This document shows positions 43,288 to 57,000 of a stretch of DNA of 64,000 nt, in pieces. Source of the DNA: Pleodorina starrii (lineage: Eukaryota; Chlorophyta; Chlorophyceae; Chlamydomonadales; Volvocaceae); assembly GCA_030267565.1 (NCBI GenBank), contig BRXU01000006.1, forward strand, positions 608,001 to 672,000, written 5' to 3'. A program made the position numbers and the translations under genes. Under the pieces are notes generated by a model, which worked only from the letters and a program-made list of their open reading frames with translations, was not told the origin of the DNA and did not search any database. Each line of letters opens with the position of its first letter. Positions within the stretch are counted from its first letter, which is position 1.

Positions 43288-46200
43288 ATGCTGCCGACCG
43301 CCGCTCCACTTCGTGCTTCTTGCAAAAGCCATGCGACGCCCTTTCGGGCCGTGCCTCCTGCCTTGGTAGCGACGAGGCGAGTCCGCTGCTGCGCAAATGC
43401 TGACAAGCACGAAACAACGGAGGAGCCGGCGAAGGTGGCAAGGATCGCGAAACGAGTCGCCCATGCCGCTGTGGCTGGACTGGCCACCCTGTCCGTCTTG
43501 ACATCAGGTTCGCTTGGGGGTTCAGACTGACCAACAAACCTTACTTATAAGACGTTCGCGCTCTTTTTATAGTGTCGTGTGCAGAAAACGCCCGTTACCC
43601 CCCCCCCCCCCGGCGGGCGTGTGTCTGCGTCGACCGGCAGTGGTTGTGTCCGCTGCAAACATACCAAAGATCATCAGATCTGCGGACCTTTTGAGAACCA
43701 CGAATGATTGGCGATGTGCTGCAAGTGCACCACCATGTGCCCGCGACGTCAGCAGTATTTATCCAGCGACGGGACGAACGGACGGTCCCGGCTTGATAGT
43801 GCGTCGATGGACTCTCACGCCAGTGTCTTCGGCCCCCGTGCCTCGCGCAGCGCACATCCCCCCATCCGGGTCAGGTTCTCGTTTCGAGTAGACTAGATAG
43901 CTGGGTTAAGTGGGCAACCTTGAAGAACCTGCGTGTCTGCCGCATGCACTGCATGCGGACCCCCTCCAGGCCTCCCGGCCCCAGCGCGCCGCCGCCCTGG
44001 CAGCTTCTCATCCCCCTGCCTTGCCTTACCCCGGATGCGCACGCGCCCTTTCGATGCCGGTGCCCCCAGTCCCCCAACTCCGGCTGCGGTCCTCGAACGC
44101 TGGCGCCTCCAGCTCCATCCCTATCCCCCTGCCTCGCACCGTGCATCCGCGGGGTACCACACCCTTCCCTCCCGCACACTCTCCCCCCGTCACCACCTCC
44201 TCCCCGTCCCTCCGCCGGCCTGACCTTTCGTGTTTCGTCTCTCGTTCCGCGTCCCTCAGGTGCCTGGGCTCGGCCTCAGGGCGTCAACCGGCCCGAACTG
44301 CTTCCCCAGGGCGAGCAGACGGCCGTTATCGATGTGGCCGGCTTCCTGACCCCCTCCGAGGCGAGTTTGGATTAGGACCTGTGTCTGGCTTTGGGTTGGG
44401 GTCCGGGTCTGGGTTGGGGTCTGTGTCTAGCTTTTGGGCTGGGGGGTTGAGGACTGGGACCTGGCTCAGGGCTCGGGGTTTTGAACAGGGCGGTGCAAGC
44501 GGGGTCAGGGTCAGAAGTGTCTGGGGGCACGACGAGGCGTCGCGAGGGGGCCTTCGCCAGAGGGTCTGGTCTTGCTCCAGGGAAGGTCCCTCGCGGCGTA
44601 GTAATGCTGTGAATCACGAGCAACACTGTCTGGTGCGTTCTTCCGCGGCCTTCGGCATTTGCGGCGGTGGGCCCCACACGGAAAGGTTTGGTTATGGGGG
44701 ACTTTGGATTGCCTCCCTGCGGAGGGGGAAGGGCGTAAGGAGGCGCGCGCGGGCCGGGCGGTGAGGTGCCTTGAGTCGGATCCTGGCTCGGATAAGGAGG
44801 TGGGAAATTTGGGGTCTGGGATGGCTCCTTGCGCCAGGTTGTGCAACTCACACAGCCCGGGGCCGCCTTCACCTCACCTCATCTCATCTCACCCCACCCT
44901 GTCGCCCAATGTCGCCTCCGTTCCGCCGCGGCGGCATCATACCCTTATTACGCACCCGGTCGTGGTGTCAACCCACAGTCTCACACCCACATCACTTGGC
45001 GCGTGACCCATCTCGTTTCTGATTGCCAAACCGACCCACGGGTCTGCCTTTTCTCCATTCAACCCCAAATCCACACAGGAGAAGCGCATCTCCACTGAGG
45101 TGGCGGCGCTGGAGCGGGACACGGGCTTCAAGCTGCGGGTGCTGGCGCAAAACTACCCGGAGACGCCGGGTGAGGGAGGGGCCGCAGCGGCCAGCAGGGG
45201 CAGCAACAGCAGCAGGCCACAGCCGGAAGGGTGAGCGCCAAGCACCGCAGCTCAGTCGCAGCCCACAGGACAGCAGACAACAAGGAGCAGCAGCAGCAGC
45301 TGGAGGACTAGTGACTGTACGGGGAAGCGTTTCGTACTCGGTCCTGGGGGCAAGGGGCCTCGCCGCATTCAGGATGGAGGGGGCAGGGGTTTCAGGCTTC
45401 TGGCAGTGGGAAGACGCCCGGTGGCGTCCGGCGGGAAACGGCAGTTCAGATTTCGCAGCGGACGGGTGGGGCTGAACGGGGGGCCCGCAGAGATCAGCAT
45501 CCGCGGTGCGGAACTGCCTGGGGGCGCCCTGCTAGCTGCCGAGCTGGAAATGCATGAGGAAAGAAGGGGCAGGAGGAAGGGGAAAGTCAGGGGATCATGC
45601 GAACTGTGTGGCCCGGGCGCCCCGTCGTACCCACTCGGAGAATTAACCGGGAGCCCACCCGGGCGGGGGAGATTGGGAATAAGAAGCGGAAGTGCACCAC
45701 GTAGCACCTGGATGTGGCAGCGACTTTAGAAGGGGGCCCCGATGTCAAAGTGACCTCTGCTTGCCCACCCACCTCACATGGGCTTCCCCCACATGGGCGC
45801 CTCCAACATGGGCGCCTCCAACCGCGCCCTCCCCCGCGGGGCGCCCCCACCCCCGCCGCCCGCCCTTGCGACGCGGCGGGATGCGCACACGTTGCCCTAA
45901 TCAGCCAGACACCCCACCCATCATACGGCTGGATGTGCAGTGCCACCCACCCCGCTCCGCGCGCCGTGCATTCCTAGCCTGTTCACCATGCGCATCACCC
46001 AGTCAGTCAGGGCACCCCTGCCGCGCCCCCTTTCGAGCCCTGCCCATCGCCGCATATGCGCTCCTCAACTGCCCAGGTCTCGCCATTCGGGAGTACTGGG
46101 GTGTGGATGACAACACGGTGGTGTTCGTGGCTGACCCCACCTTTGGGGACATCCTCAACTTCAATGTGGGAGCGGGAGTCGACCTGGAGGTGCCCCGGGT

Positions 46201-47160
46201 GAGGCAGTGGGGGTCACCGGGGGGGGGGGGAGGAGCTTACGCTAGGAGAGTTTGGATTGGGTAAAGTACCTTGTCCGAGCTCGGCGAGGGGTCATTTGCG
46301 TCGTGGTAAATGCCCGTTCGATTTCCACGTTTTGTCGCCACGTGCAAATTCCACCCATCACCTCTGCGGCTGTCTGACATGGCTGCCGCCAATCAGTCGT
46401 GCTAATCGCCATTTGGTTGGTTGCTGCTGCCGCTGCCATTGCTGCTGATATCACCCGGTGCACTCGCTATTGCCGCAGAGCTTCTGGAGCCGCTTGGCCG
46501 GCAAGGTGGGTGGGTGGGTGGGACGGGACTCGGTGTGCGAAAACGAAGAAAGGTTTCTCCGGGTGTTCTGCATAGACAGAACCGTCTATGCCAGCTGTTG
46601 ATGTATGTTGAGCCGCCTGGTAGCGGTTTAAGTCTCGAACGTGCAAAGAAACGAAGAACGTGCACGCACGGAGAAAGAGGGGACGGTGGCAGGCGCAGGA
46701 GGATGGAACCTTGCAGCCGCCTGGCTTGGATGGAGTCGTGTACGGTACTCTTGTCAAGGGCCGGCCCTGCCTGATGCGTTATTTTCCGCGCGCTGTCATT
46801 CATACATATACCCCTGCGCGCGTGGAATGACACTTGATCAGCCAATGTTGATGCTTACGGTTTTTCATTTGCCGTGCACGTCAGCTGGCCTAACTCGAGT
46901 TCGCTGACGGGACGCAGAGGCGCCGCAAGGGCCACGCCTTGCGACACGCCTTGCAATCCTCTTACATCGAAGCCAACCCTCCAGCCCGCCCGACCCTGGA
47001 CGTGCCCCCTTACGCCCCCGTACAGTACGGCAACAAGTTTTACTGGCAGGAAAATGGCGAGGCGGCGTCTATTCTTAACGCGGTACGTATGGCACTTGCC
47101 TTTGCGGGACATGCCGTGCATTCCGCAGCACGACACTCAAGCGGCGGTGGCAGTCGTTAG
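43288..47160 (+). CDS. Plastid TPM-domain protein (231 aa, six exons)
   Basis: Model: join(43288..43507, 44260..44360, 45079..45169, 46077..46198, 46479..46505, 47026..47160); total 696 nt with phases 1, 0, 1, 0, 0. The ATG is the first in frame. Residues 1 to about 40 (Ser/Ala/Arg-rich, RRVRCC) look like a chloroplast transit peptide. A hydrophobic stretch ending LTSGAWA before [16 protein letters not shown] suggests a second, lumenal-type signal. The mature part carries the TPM fold ([66 protein letters not shown]), matching a plant and algal plastid protein family of unknown exact role. TPM proteins act in photosystem II maintenance in some cases. Exon 5 has only 27 nt and intron 2 begins with GC. 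The last exon could instead be spliced at GTACGT (47083). Confidence 0.85.
44361..45078 (+). other. Probable GC-AG intron of the TPM gene
   Basis: The exon ends ...TCCGAG and the intron starts GCGAGT and ends CACACAG. Continuing in frame meets TAG within five codons. The only nearby GT (44365) gives a phase that does not fit the next exon. The protein pattern across the join (LTPSE then EKRISTEV) is continuous. Confidence 0.7.
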
Positions 47161-47777
47161 ACGACGCGATTCGGGCGTTGGGCCCCACCGCCACGAGCAG
47201 CAAGGGCGGAACCTGGCGTTTTTTTTGTGTCTGCAATGATTATTGTTATTGTGATTAGTATTAGTAATAATTTTCGCATTTGTGATAGTGTATTATTACT
47301 GTTAGCATTTTCTGGGCCTTAAAAGGGAGTGGGTCACCTCACGGCTGAGGCGATGGTGGTGATGGCGGCGCCGGTGGTACCGATACTCCTGCGGCGATGC
47401 ACCCTTGCCCCATTCGGTTCACGGTCCAAGGCGAGAGCTCTCGAACAGGCCAAATGCTCGCCTTTTTAATGCCGTCCCTTACGATGCAGCCGAGCCCATC
47501 TGCCGCCTGACACCCAAGCTAAGCATGGACATGACGCTGCCGAAAGTCAAAACTTCGCGAGCCTCCATCCGGCCACGTCCCGTCACCCGCAGGTCTCTGC
47601 AATCGACACGTGCCTTCGGGAGGAGCCAGGCCGCTTCAAGTGCAGCACTGTTCAGGTGAGCCACAGTGGTGTATGTCCGCATGACGTGCTGGGTCAATGA
47701 TGGGAAAATACTTTGCGAGAGGGCTTTTGTGGACGTGACATTCCGCACGTCCAGTTGCGGAGGAAAAAGGTTAAATT
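47161..47777. other. 3' flank of TPM gene and spacer to tRNA
   Basis: AT-rich stretch at about 47236-47310 (ATTATTGTTATTGTGATTAG). No separate gene recognised. Confidence 0.4.
47764..47768 (-). terminator. Pol III terminator of tRNA-Trp
   Basis: TTTTT on the - strand, nine bases past the discriminator base. Confidence 0.75.
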
Positions 47778-47849
47778 TGACCCCAGTGGGACTTGAACCC
47801 ACAACCTTCGGATTTGGAATCCGCTGCCCCACCATTGGGCCATGGAGCC
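47778..47849 (-). tRNA. trnW-CCA: tRNA-Trp (anticodon CCA)
   Basis: Read on the - strand: acceptor GGCTCCA with TGGGGTC (two G-U pairs), D stem GCCC/GGGC, anticodon loop TTCCAAA, T-arm GTGGG-TTCAAGT-CCCAC, discriminator A. 72 nt, no intron. The anticodon stem has one G-A mismatch at its outer pair. No encoded CCA, as expected for a nuclear gene. A pol III terminator follows. Confidence 0.92.
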
Positions 47850-50800
47850 GTATTAGATACGGGGATTCCTATATGACATTATCTATGTAAGTTATGCATA
47901 TAAACGTGTTGACCTGCCCGCAGCAGCGCCGTACAAGCTGCCCCGTATGAGGAGCCCAAAGGTTACAGATGTCGTTATGTACAGACTGATGTTTAAGGAG
48001 GTTGTGAAGACCCTTCATACTCCATTAGCCTTGCCTATGTCCAGCTTTCTCCTCGTCCCCGATCCTATTGCAAGTCTGCGTACCCCTCCGCCTGTCCGCC
48101 ACCTTGACCTCCAGGGCGAGTTCGGCGAGCAGCCCAGTTCCGGGCCATTCGGCAAGGCAATCGGCCAGTAGGCCGTTCTTTATTACTGAACGGCAACAAT
48201 TGTGACTCGCAGCCGGAGTCATGATCAGCAACATGCTTGTGGTTGTGAGTGCTGCTCGGAGTATTGATGACGACACATGCACGGTACCAGCGGTAGTTAA
48301 TGCTCTCAATCGGACGGGTGTCTTCGGTTGCCTACAATACCTGGCCAGCGAGTGGTGGTTGAGGCAGCGGAAACGGGCTTTGTAAGTCTTTCAGCTCCGC
48401 TCCTGCCCATGGCTACTGCTGGTTTAGTGCAAGTCGGATGCGGGTTGGGTGTTACCTGCTATGACGATGTTGTGAAGCGTGTTGGATGGGCACGGCACTG
48501 AATGGGCTGGGCTGCAGGTTGGGCGGGGTGGGTGGATACAACGGGACACAAAAGCCCGTGCCATACGGCCCCGCGCGCTTTATCGGTTTTTGGGTGATGA
48601 GTATGGCAAGATGCTATGATTATGTATGGGCGTCTGCCTCCTCCGTGCACGGAGGGGCGGGGCGGGTGGATCCAACGTAATGTATCGTGTAAGCGGGGTG
48701 TACAACGACATAGCATGTAGTAGCGTGGTACTTGTAGAAAATACACGCGTTGTCCATGAAATACATGACCGCGCACTACCGCGCATATTTAGGCTTAGGC
48801 CCTACAATATAGCATCATACATCGCCCCCGAAAGTCCCCGTGACTTTTCGATTTGTGGCGACCACACGGCATTCTCACATCCGACACGCTTCATCGTCGA
48901 TATGCCAGCAATGGAAGTCAAACTGAAATCCGTGGTAGCGGTGCACTCCATCGTGTAAGGGCAGCTACCTACCAACACCAAGGAGTGCTAACCACATGCA
49001 CATCTGCCCCCTTCCCTCAGGAAGGGGAGGGGACGAGCGGATTGCAACGAGGGCGGTGATGAGGGTTGGGAGAAGACGATGCATGCGTCATCAGTAGACA
49101 GCGATCACAGCGCCTGCAACCAACTCCGTATACCTTTCTTTCAGAAGAAAAATCTCTGCCAGTCTTAGGAAAACAAACAGAACATGAAATCCTGTCCCCA
49201 CGCCCTCGTGTGCATCATCAGTGCGCGCAGGCGCACGGCAGGCATACCGCACGCCGGCATTGCTGTCTACTCGCTGTGCCAGCGTTACACTTCCGGCGAC
49301 CAAAGTACCTACCTGCCAGCTTACCGTATGCCAACACGCCGAAAAGCAAACAACGCTCGCGTCACACGACTCACGACTGAGGTCACGGTGCACGGGCCTT
49401 CCAGCCCGACTGGCGAAACCTCCACGCATCCGCCCCAGGCCGCTGCCGACCCGCTGGCTAGTGGCTGCAAAGACTGCCATGTGCCATCACTGCCAGCGAA
49501 ATTTAGGCAGCAACACCAACACAGGGCCCCAAGACTTGGCGTGAAACTACCTGGTTTGCGATAGTAAAAGCTCATACACTGACACAGGAGCTTAATTGGC
49601 GCGACCGTCGCGCCATCTCCTCCATCATCGAAACCCAGCCAGACTCTGCATCGAGTTCAGCGGTCGAGAGGCACTGCTCTATACCGCCCGTCTGCAGACC
49701 GCCCCGCTCCCAGCACGCAGGGAACCTCCGGTTTGTCGGGAAACCATGCTAGCACATCCGTCAACGCGCCCAACCCAGCGACGCGACCTTGAGGGCAGCC
49801 AGCCGCCGTCGCGAAAGTACCACACACCACCACCAGCCAGCAACAGCGGATGACAGCGAATGCTTCGCGCGCGGTTGGGTAATAGAAATAATCCCAACAT
49901 GCCGCTCGTGCCTCCAACCCGGCCGTGACGTCTAGTCACTGAACTGCGCAATCAAAGCACGAAAAATGATTTGGTTTCAGCACCGCCGCATGCACGCGGG
50001 GCAAGTGCCTGCCGTGCCCCGAGTGACCCATGCAAGGATGACCACCCTGGCGGCAACACTCACTGCGAGAAATGCGAACCCTATCATGTGGCAGCAAGCA
50101 AGGTTGCAATCAGTTGAGATCTGCCGCCTACACGCCAGCCCACTTGCAGGGTTGGTGCTCAGTCCACAAGGAGCACTTGGGGCACGTGCGCTGGTTCGCG
50201 AAGACATGGACACCGCAGCGGAGCCTGCATGACGATCGATTACGCTGCCTGCCTGGCTAATGCTGCATGCTGTAGCTGTTCCACCTTGTACGCGTGCGCA
50301 CGAGGCGAGAATCAAGGCCGACGCCTCGCACCGAAGAAGAACCCTAAAACCCTTACAAACCTCTGCAACGCGTGCATTTCCCCTGCACCCCTAGACAATG
50401 CAGTGCCCAAAGAATAGTCTAGTCCTTTGACCGCTCGCGCCGCGCCACCACTACAGTATGCAATGCGCACGCACGGGATGGACCGCCGCCTGCACGGCGG
50501 ACGAGGCGCCGAGGTGCGCCGTCTGCCCTGTACGTGCGCAGGGCAGGTCCCGAGGGACCTCAACGAAATGCGAGTCCTAACGATGCAGACGACCTAACAT
50601 TGCTCGCTGGGCGCGCTGCTGGCGGCAGAGGCGCAGCTACGAAAGGCGGCCCGCCCCTTGCACACGCACCTCACGGCCCGCAGGAGTCAGGTTTGGGCAA
50701 GCCAAAGCGCAGGGTCACGTGGACGGACGGCCACCGTGCGAGCGAGCGTGGCACCGTGCGAGCGGGGCGCGCGCGCCCCCAGCCGCCGCGCGCTCGTTTT

Positions 50801-51044
50801 ACTTCTGCTGGAGATATCAGGTAATACTCAGGTAATATCTCAGGTAACTGCCTTGCGTTCCCTCGTCCCGGGCCGTTCTAATTGCCCCCAGCCGCCGACC
50901 ACCATAAAGCCGACCCCGTTCTTCCGCTCCAACTCCGGGCTGCAGCTCCAGCGGCAGTCCTCAGCTGCACTTCCCAGGTGCGGTCTCGGTGCCCGGTGCT
51001 GCAGCTCCGGGCTCCGGATGAATGTCAGCTGCGCTCCGCTCCGC
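47850..51044. other. Intergenic between tRNA-Trp and NEK 3' end, no convincing gene
   Basis: Several open frames of 60-130 codons exist on both strands, but none shows a domain, splice pattern or targeting signal I would trust. Composition is mixed with no large repeats. Confidence 0.4.
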
Positions 51045-54000
51045 TCAGCAGTGCAGCAGCGCCATCTCCTCAATAAGAGGTCCCAGCTCCTGCCGCAGCC
51101 GGCCCTCCTCCTCGTCCGCCTCGGCCCCCAGGAGCCGGTCCAGCTGCCGCCGCAGCGCCGCCTCCGCCACCGCCATGTCGCCGCCCTCGCGGCTGTGACG
51201 CTGAGCGACCACGACGGCCTGACGGGCGGCAGCGAGGAGCCGTGTGAGGCGGTTGCGGGATAGCGCCGGCGATCGGATGGGACAGGACAGCGAGGCCGTG
51301 GGCGCAAGCGAATTCTTCAGCAAAGAGCAATGGAAAGAAGCAGAGCGCAAGCAGTTGGCAAGAGCCATGGGAGGGAGCGTCCAGAGCTCCAGACTTACAC
51401 TTGGTCTACCAGGGTACAAGGGTGTGGAGGCTGGGCCTCGTGTTGATACCGTACGGGACGGACGACGGGACGGACGACGCTACGCGGCCCGTCTGCCGCG
51501 GGTCACCTCCCACTGTAGCGCGACTGGGCCCACACGCCAGTCGAACCGACCCGGCCCAAGTCCTCTCTTCATTAAGGAATTCTCCCTCCCTTCCCAAACC
51601 CTCCCCTACCACCCTACCAGCTACCTGCATGACTTGCCCCATGAGCGCCTCCCCCAGCCTCTCCGCGCAGTACTGCTCCAGATTGGTACGGCGATTGCAC
51701 AACGACTGGGCGTGGAGCGTCACCTGCAGAGGGACAGACACAGGCCCAAGACGAGAGGGATACAAGAATGAATTCCATGGGTTCGTGATTCGTGATTCGA
51801 GGTCCAGCACCGGGAGAAGCGAGGAAATACAGTGAGGCATGGCGGGGCCCCGCCCGTTAGAGGGGTGCGGCTACGCTCACCCGCGCGTGGAGGCACGGAG
51901 GCACAGGCGGGGGCGAGCGCAGAGGTTTAAGCTAGGCGAGGCGCGCGATGGGCTCAGGGCCCCATTCCTTTCCTTTTCGAGTTCCATCTCGAGCCACTCG
52001 ACCGACCCCATGCGCAGCACAGTCCTCGGTCCTTCCTTCTCCGAGCGGTGCAGCGCTCATGACCACCTGAGGTGCGCTGGGCGGTCCACAGCGCAACCCG
52101 CACGCACACGTCCCGGTGCCCACGCCAGACCGGCCCTCAACCCCCTCGCGCTCACATTCGACAACGTCACGAACCCATCATCCGGCACCTCGTAGTGGCT
52201 CGCCCGCAGTGGGACTTCCTGGGAGGGCGTCCACGGATCCGGGGAGGGGGAGGACAAGGAGGAGGTCGGCGCCGCAGGCGGCGGTGTCGCCGGCTGCTGC
52301 GGGCTGCAAGGCGGTGCCCCCGCCCCCGCATTGGCAGCCGCCGCACCCCAGGAGGACTGCGGTCGGTTGGCAGACGAGCTTCGCCGCGGCTGGATGGGCG
52401 GCAGTGACACATCAGATCTGCGGGGGGAGAGGGACCCAGGGTAGGGTTGTGCGGGGTCCAAAGCGCCCCTCCCAGACGAGCGGCAGGGATGCAAAAGGCC
52501 ATCCATGTATCCGGACTGGCCGCGATGTTAGGCCAGGGTTGGAGGATCAAATCAACAAGACCCAAATACGGACAACTGAGCCAAACACAGGCCCCAGTAC
52601 AGACTCCCAATACAGACCCAATTTCAGACACGTGACTAACACGTGACTGCGCCACGGAGGACGGAGCCCGCGCACAGTGCAGCCAGCAGCTGCCGCCCAG
52701 AGTCAACTTAGGGTTCTGCGTGGGGCTTGCGCAAGCGCCCCCAGGCCATCGAGACAGCCCAAGGCCCAACCCAACACATACAGTCCGTCCCTGCTACGAA
52801 AACCCCTTCAGAACGGGCGTGGACCGTGGATTCCGATTGCACGGTAAGCACCCCCAAAAGCCCTGAAATGCAACAACACGCGCCCCCAGGCGCACCCGCA
52901 CTGCCGTCCCGTGCGTCCAGAGGATTCCCCATATCCCCCGTGCACGCCCCGGGCACAGCCGCTAACCCGCAGGGGGCTCTGCAAACTCTGCCGCCCCAAG
53001 GACCCAAATCGGACAGCCACCCTAGCCCAGGCTAGCCCACCCTGGCCGTGCCAGCCCTCACCCCATCCCAACCCTCTTCAGCCCCACCCGGCGGGTTCCT
53101 TGTGGCTGTTGGTGTGTCCGAACCCGAAGCCCCCCTGAGGCAGGCCCGCAGAGAGCCACGCCTCGTCGATAACGCCACCAGCCGCCGCGCCGCCGCCCTT
53201 CTCCCCGCCGCCCGCCGCCGTTGCTGCCCCGCTCGGGGTGTTGTCCGCCGCCGCCTTGCCTGCGGTTCAGGGCCGTCGGTCGGTGTGATATGGGGACGGA
53301 AGAGATGTTAAAGCGCAATAGCAAGGTATTGACCATTACGGGGCCGGGGCTGGGGCTGGGGTCATTGCGCGCTAGGAGCCGCCCATATAGTTACATGTAA
53401 TAGTAATGGTCTTGGGTTAGGGTGAGCTGGCAAGGCGGGGGGGGCCAGGAGACACGGTCCGCATAGACAAGTGACTTGCATCGCGACAGACCCAAGCCAG
53501 CGTTCAATGCTGGTTCTCGCGTTCCCCGCCTGTTCCCCTTGATCCGCGCCCCGCCTCACGCGCAATCTCCAGCGTCTTTATCAGCGTCCTGTCCAACGCC
53601 TTGACCACCTCCTCAGACGCAGGGGGAGCTTCAGGAAGGGCCGCCGCGGGAACAGAGACCACCGCCGTCGCCGCAGCGACGGGCGAGCCGGCGACGCCCC
53701 TGCCGGCGAGCGGGGAGGGCGCCGCGCCGTCGCCGCATTGGCTCGTCCGGATGGCCATCACCTGCAGGCGGTCCCAGGCAGAGACAGGCAGGCAGGCAGG
53801 CAGGCAGGACAATGTTCGGACCAGGGTTGGCACAGGCAAGTGGCTCGGTCGGGCCCGCAGCCACAGCCGCAGGTGCGGAGGCCGGGCTACACATGTGGCT
53901 ACAGCCTACAGCCTACAAATGGATAACCCAACCCTAAAGATGGATAACCCAACCTTACAGCCTTCAGATGGACAACCCAACCCTCGACCTTCATGAGTAC

Positions 54001-57000
54001 CACCGCACACGTCCACACCTGGTGTGTCAGCATGTGCAGCTCCGCGTAGTGCTGCTGCGGCTGCAGGGCGCCACCTGCAGTCCCGGGGAGCGCGGGGGCG
54101 GGGGGGGGACACGGGAAACGAGGTGAGGCAGGGGATTCGGGAGGAGGAAGGAGCGGTGGGTAAAAAGACGATACCGCAGCGGAGACGGAGACAGAAGGAG
54201 CGGTGGGCACCCGCTGGGTGTCGTAACTTCCCCAATCCCCATAGATAGCTTTCGCCGCCCTCCGCGCAGGGGTAAGCCCCTGCCCTGCAACCGATGGCTT
54301 TCCCTGACCACACCCGGTTGGTTTCGGTCCCTCTTGGTCATTTCAGCTTCGCGACGGCTTTCGTAGTGAAGCAAGTGGATAGTGGGTAAAGCGAATGATG
54401 TCCGCCGGGGCGGCGCCGGGCCGTGATAGTTTGGCCCTGGCCCTTGAGGAGAATGACAGGCGCCGTGCTCGGCATTGTGGCACGGATCCCTCGCTTGCTG
54501 AACTTCCTCGCAAAAGCCATTCCGGTATCCACCCAGCCCTCAACAACCGCCTCCCGCGCCCACTCCCTCCAGTGCCACAACCCACCCATGAACGGCGTCG
54601 CCAGCCCGTACGGCGTTCGTTGCGGCGACACCTTGGCGCCGGGCAGCGGTGGCAACTTGACCACCTTCCCGCCGCCTCCGCCGCCGCCTCCGCCGCCGGT
54701 GGTGGGCCTGCCAGGGTCGGGCGTGGCGGGCGCCGGCGCGGGCGGCTCTGGAGCCAGGGGCGGCTCCGTCGGGAGGAGCGCCGCCTCCGAAACCATCGCC
54801 GCCCCGGCGCCGTGGAGGGAATGGGCGCTGCTGGGCCGGGACAGTCGACCGCCACCGCCCCCACCGCCGCCGGGCGTCACGCCAGCCGCCTCGAGCGCCT
54901 CGCTCATCTGCGGGAAGCCAGAAGCACGTACCGTAAGTGAGACGCGGCAAGTGGACCGCGCTCGGGGTGCCATTCTTCCATCCGGACGTCACTGGGGAAA
55001 AGGAAATCTGCGCCCGCCATCACAGCGGGCACCACACGCAATGTATGTATGGATCGCACACACGGGGACGCCGGACGTGGCTGGAGAGGAGAGGCTCGGC
55101 TGGGATGGACAAGGGGCCGCATGTTGGGGGCCTGGCCTCAGGCCTGTCTGGATCCTATTCGGATATCCAGGTGGAAACGGGACGTCCAGGTGGGACGACC
55201 TGTGCTACCGGCTGCACGCCCGATATGATCGGACATCCCATTTGGCGCGCCAGCTGCCAAGGACGCGCCGACCCAGACGGCCAGCGCCGAGACCCAAACG
55301 GCCAGAGCCGAGACCCAAACGGAAGAAGGCACCGCTACACCCTGCTGTGCGTTCGCATTCGCTAGCGCGAAGCCCGAGGGCGATGCCGAGTGACAGGAGT
55401 GGGTCGCACCACGCAGCGCCCACCAGCCGGACACTTAAGGGTTCCCCGCCGCCTCCGGAAAGCCCTCTGGAGGCCCCCCGAGACCTCACCCACCCACCCA
55501 CCCACCCACCCACCCACCCACCCACCCACCCACCCACCCACCCATCCACCCATCCATCCATCCATCCATCCATCCACCCACCCACCCACCCACCCACCCA
55601 CCCACCCACCCACCCACCCACCCACCCACCCACCCACCCAAAACCCATCCACCCACCCGCCCCCACCCCCACCTGCACCATGGCCGTCAGGGGCAGCTTC
55701 ATGCGCCAGGTGGCCCAACCGTTGGGACCCTCAGCGGTGAGCGTCTCCAAGTACGACTGAGGGTAGGAAAGCAGATACAACAGCGAAGGAACGGAGACGG
55801 CGTTAGGGGCGACTGAGGGCGGGGGAGGTAGGAGGAAGGACTCGGAGCACTTGCGGGGTACGGGTAAGGACACGGGCTTTGCGACGCCGTGCCAGCAAAC
55901 CAGCGACGCAACGACGGCCTGGCGTCCGCGCGCATGTTACCGGCATGCCTAAAGGCATTTCTCCTTCAAGTTACCTGCCTCCAGGGCCCCGCGCCGGGGC
56001 CGCACTACCCAAGGACACACGGTCCATCCCCATGCCGCCAATGATTTCCAGCCGCTCCGCCGAGCCCCGTCTCCCGCTCCGACTCCGCAATCCCCAACCT
56101 CAGCCCCTTCCACACGACCGCATGGGCGCGCACGCCCACCTACACTAATCTTAATCACTAGCTCCGCCTCAGGCCGCCATAAACCCTAAGCCCCTCCTCA
56201 TGGCACGAGGCGCACACGCGCACCCACCTGCGCTAACGCTGTCTCCGTCTCCGCTGCGGTATCATTTTTTACCCACCTGCCCCTGCGGCATCTCGGGCGC
56301 CACCCAACGTCCCACCCAGTCCCACCCCTTACGTGCACTCGCGCGCGTGCACTCGCGCAATCACCCACCTGCACGTGGGGAACCACCGGCGCCACCGTGA
56401 GGAGCTGGTTGGCGTCCGGCCGCGTCTTGACGTCCCGACACAGCATCGACGTCACCACGGACCGCAGAGGGGCGCTGTACGACTCGGGAAGAGGGTCGTA
56501 CTGGCCGCGAATCACCTGCAAGGAGGCGCTTGACGAGACGACGGCGTAGTGGTGGCGAACGTGCGACGGCCGGAAAGGGCGTTAGGGTTTAGGAGGGAAA
56601 AACGGGACGGGGCCGCCCGCCCGCGTCTTGCCGGGCTGGAAAAGCCACACAGGCGAGTCGGTATGAGTGAAGGGGTGTGGGCCGCTGTAGCGGCGATCTA
56701 GAGGAACGACGGCGCGTGTTGAGCGGAAGGCTTGCAGTACCTGGCATCATGGTTGGCTGGAAAACAGTTGCAGTGGATCACCCGTCCTCCCGCGTCCACC
56801 CACCCACCCACCCGCAGTACGACACGCGACAGGTTGTCCGCCGCAAACGCCGCCTTGCCCGTCATCATCTCGTACATGACGCACCCCAACGCCCACACAT
56901 CGCTCTTGAAGCTGTACGGCTGCTCTTCGTAGATCTCAGGCGCCATGTAGTACGGCGTCCCGATGGGTGTGCGAGCCATCTCAAAGGTCCGCTGCAGCTG

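Noticed and set aside
54423..55760. 445-codon plus-strand frame with a His/Pro/Thr repeat
   Set aside because: Antisense to NEK exons and the CCCA microsatellite; no start context or domain.
55973..56075. Exon-like stretch on the minus strand ([17 protein letters not shown]) ending at a GTAACT donor
   Set aside because: Its phase does not fit between NEK exons 6 and 7: the readable frame ends in phase 2, while exon 7 needs phase 0, and the frame that would fit has a stop.
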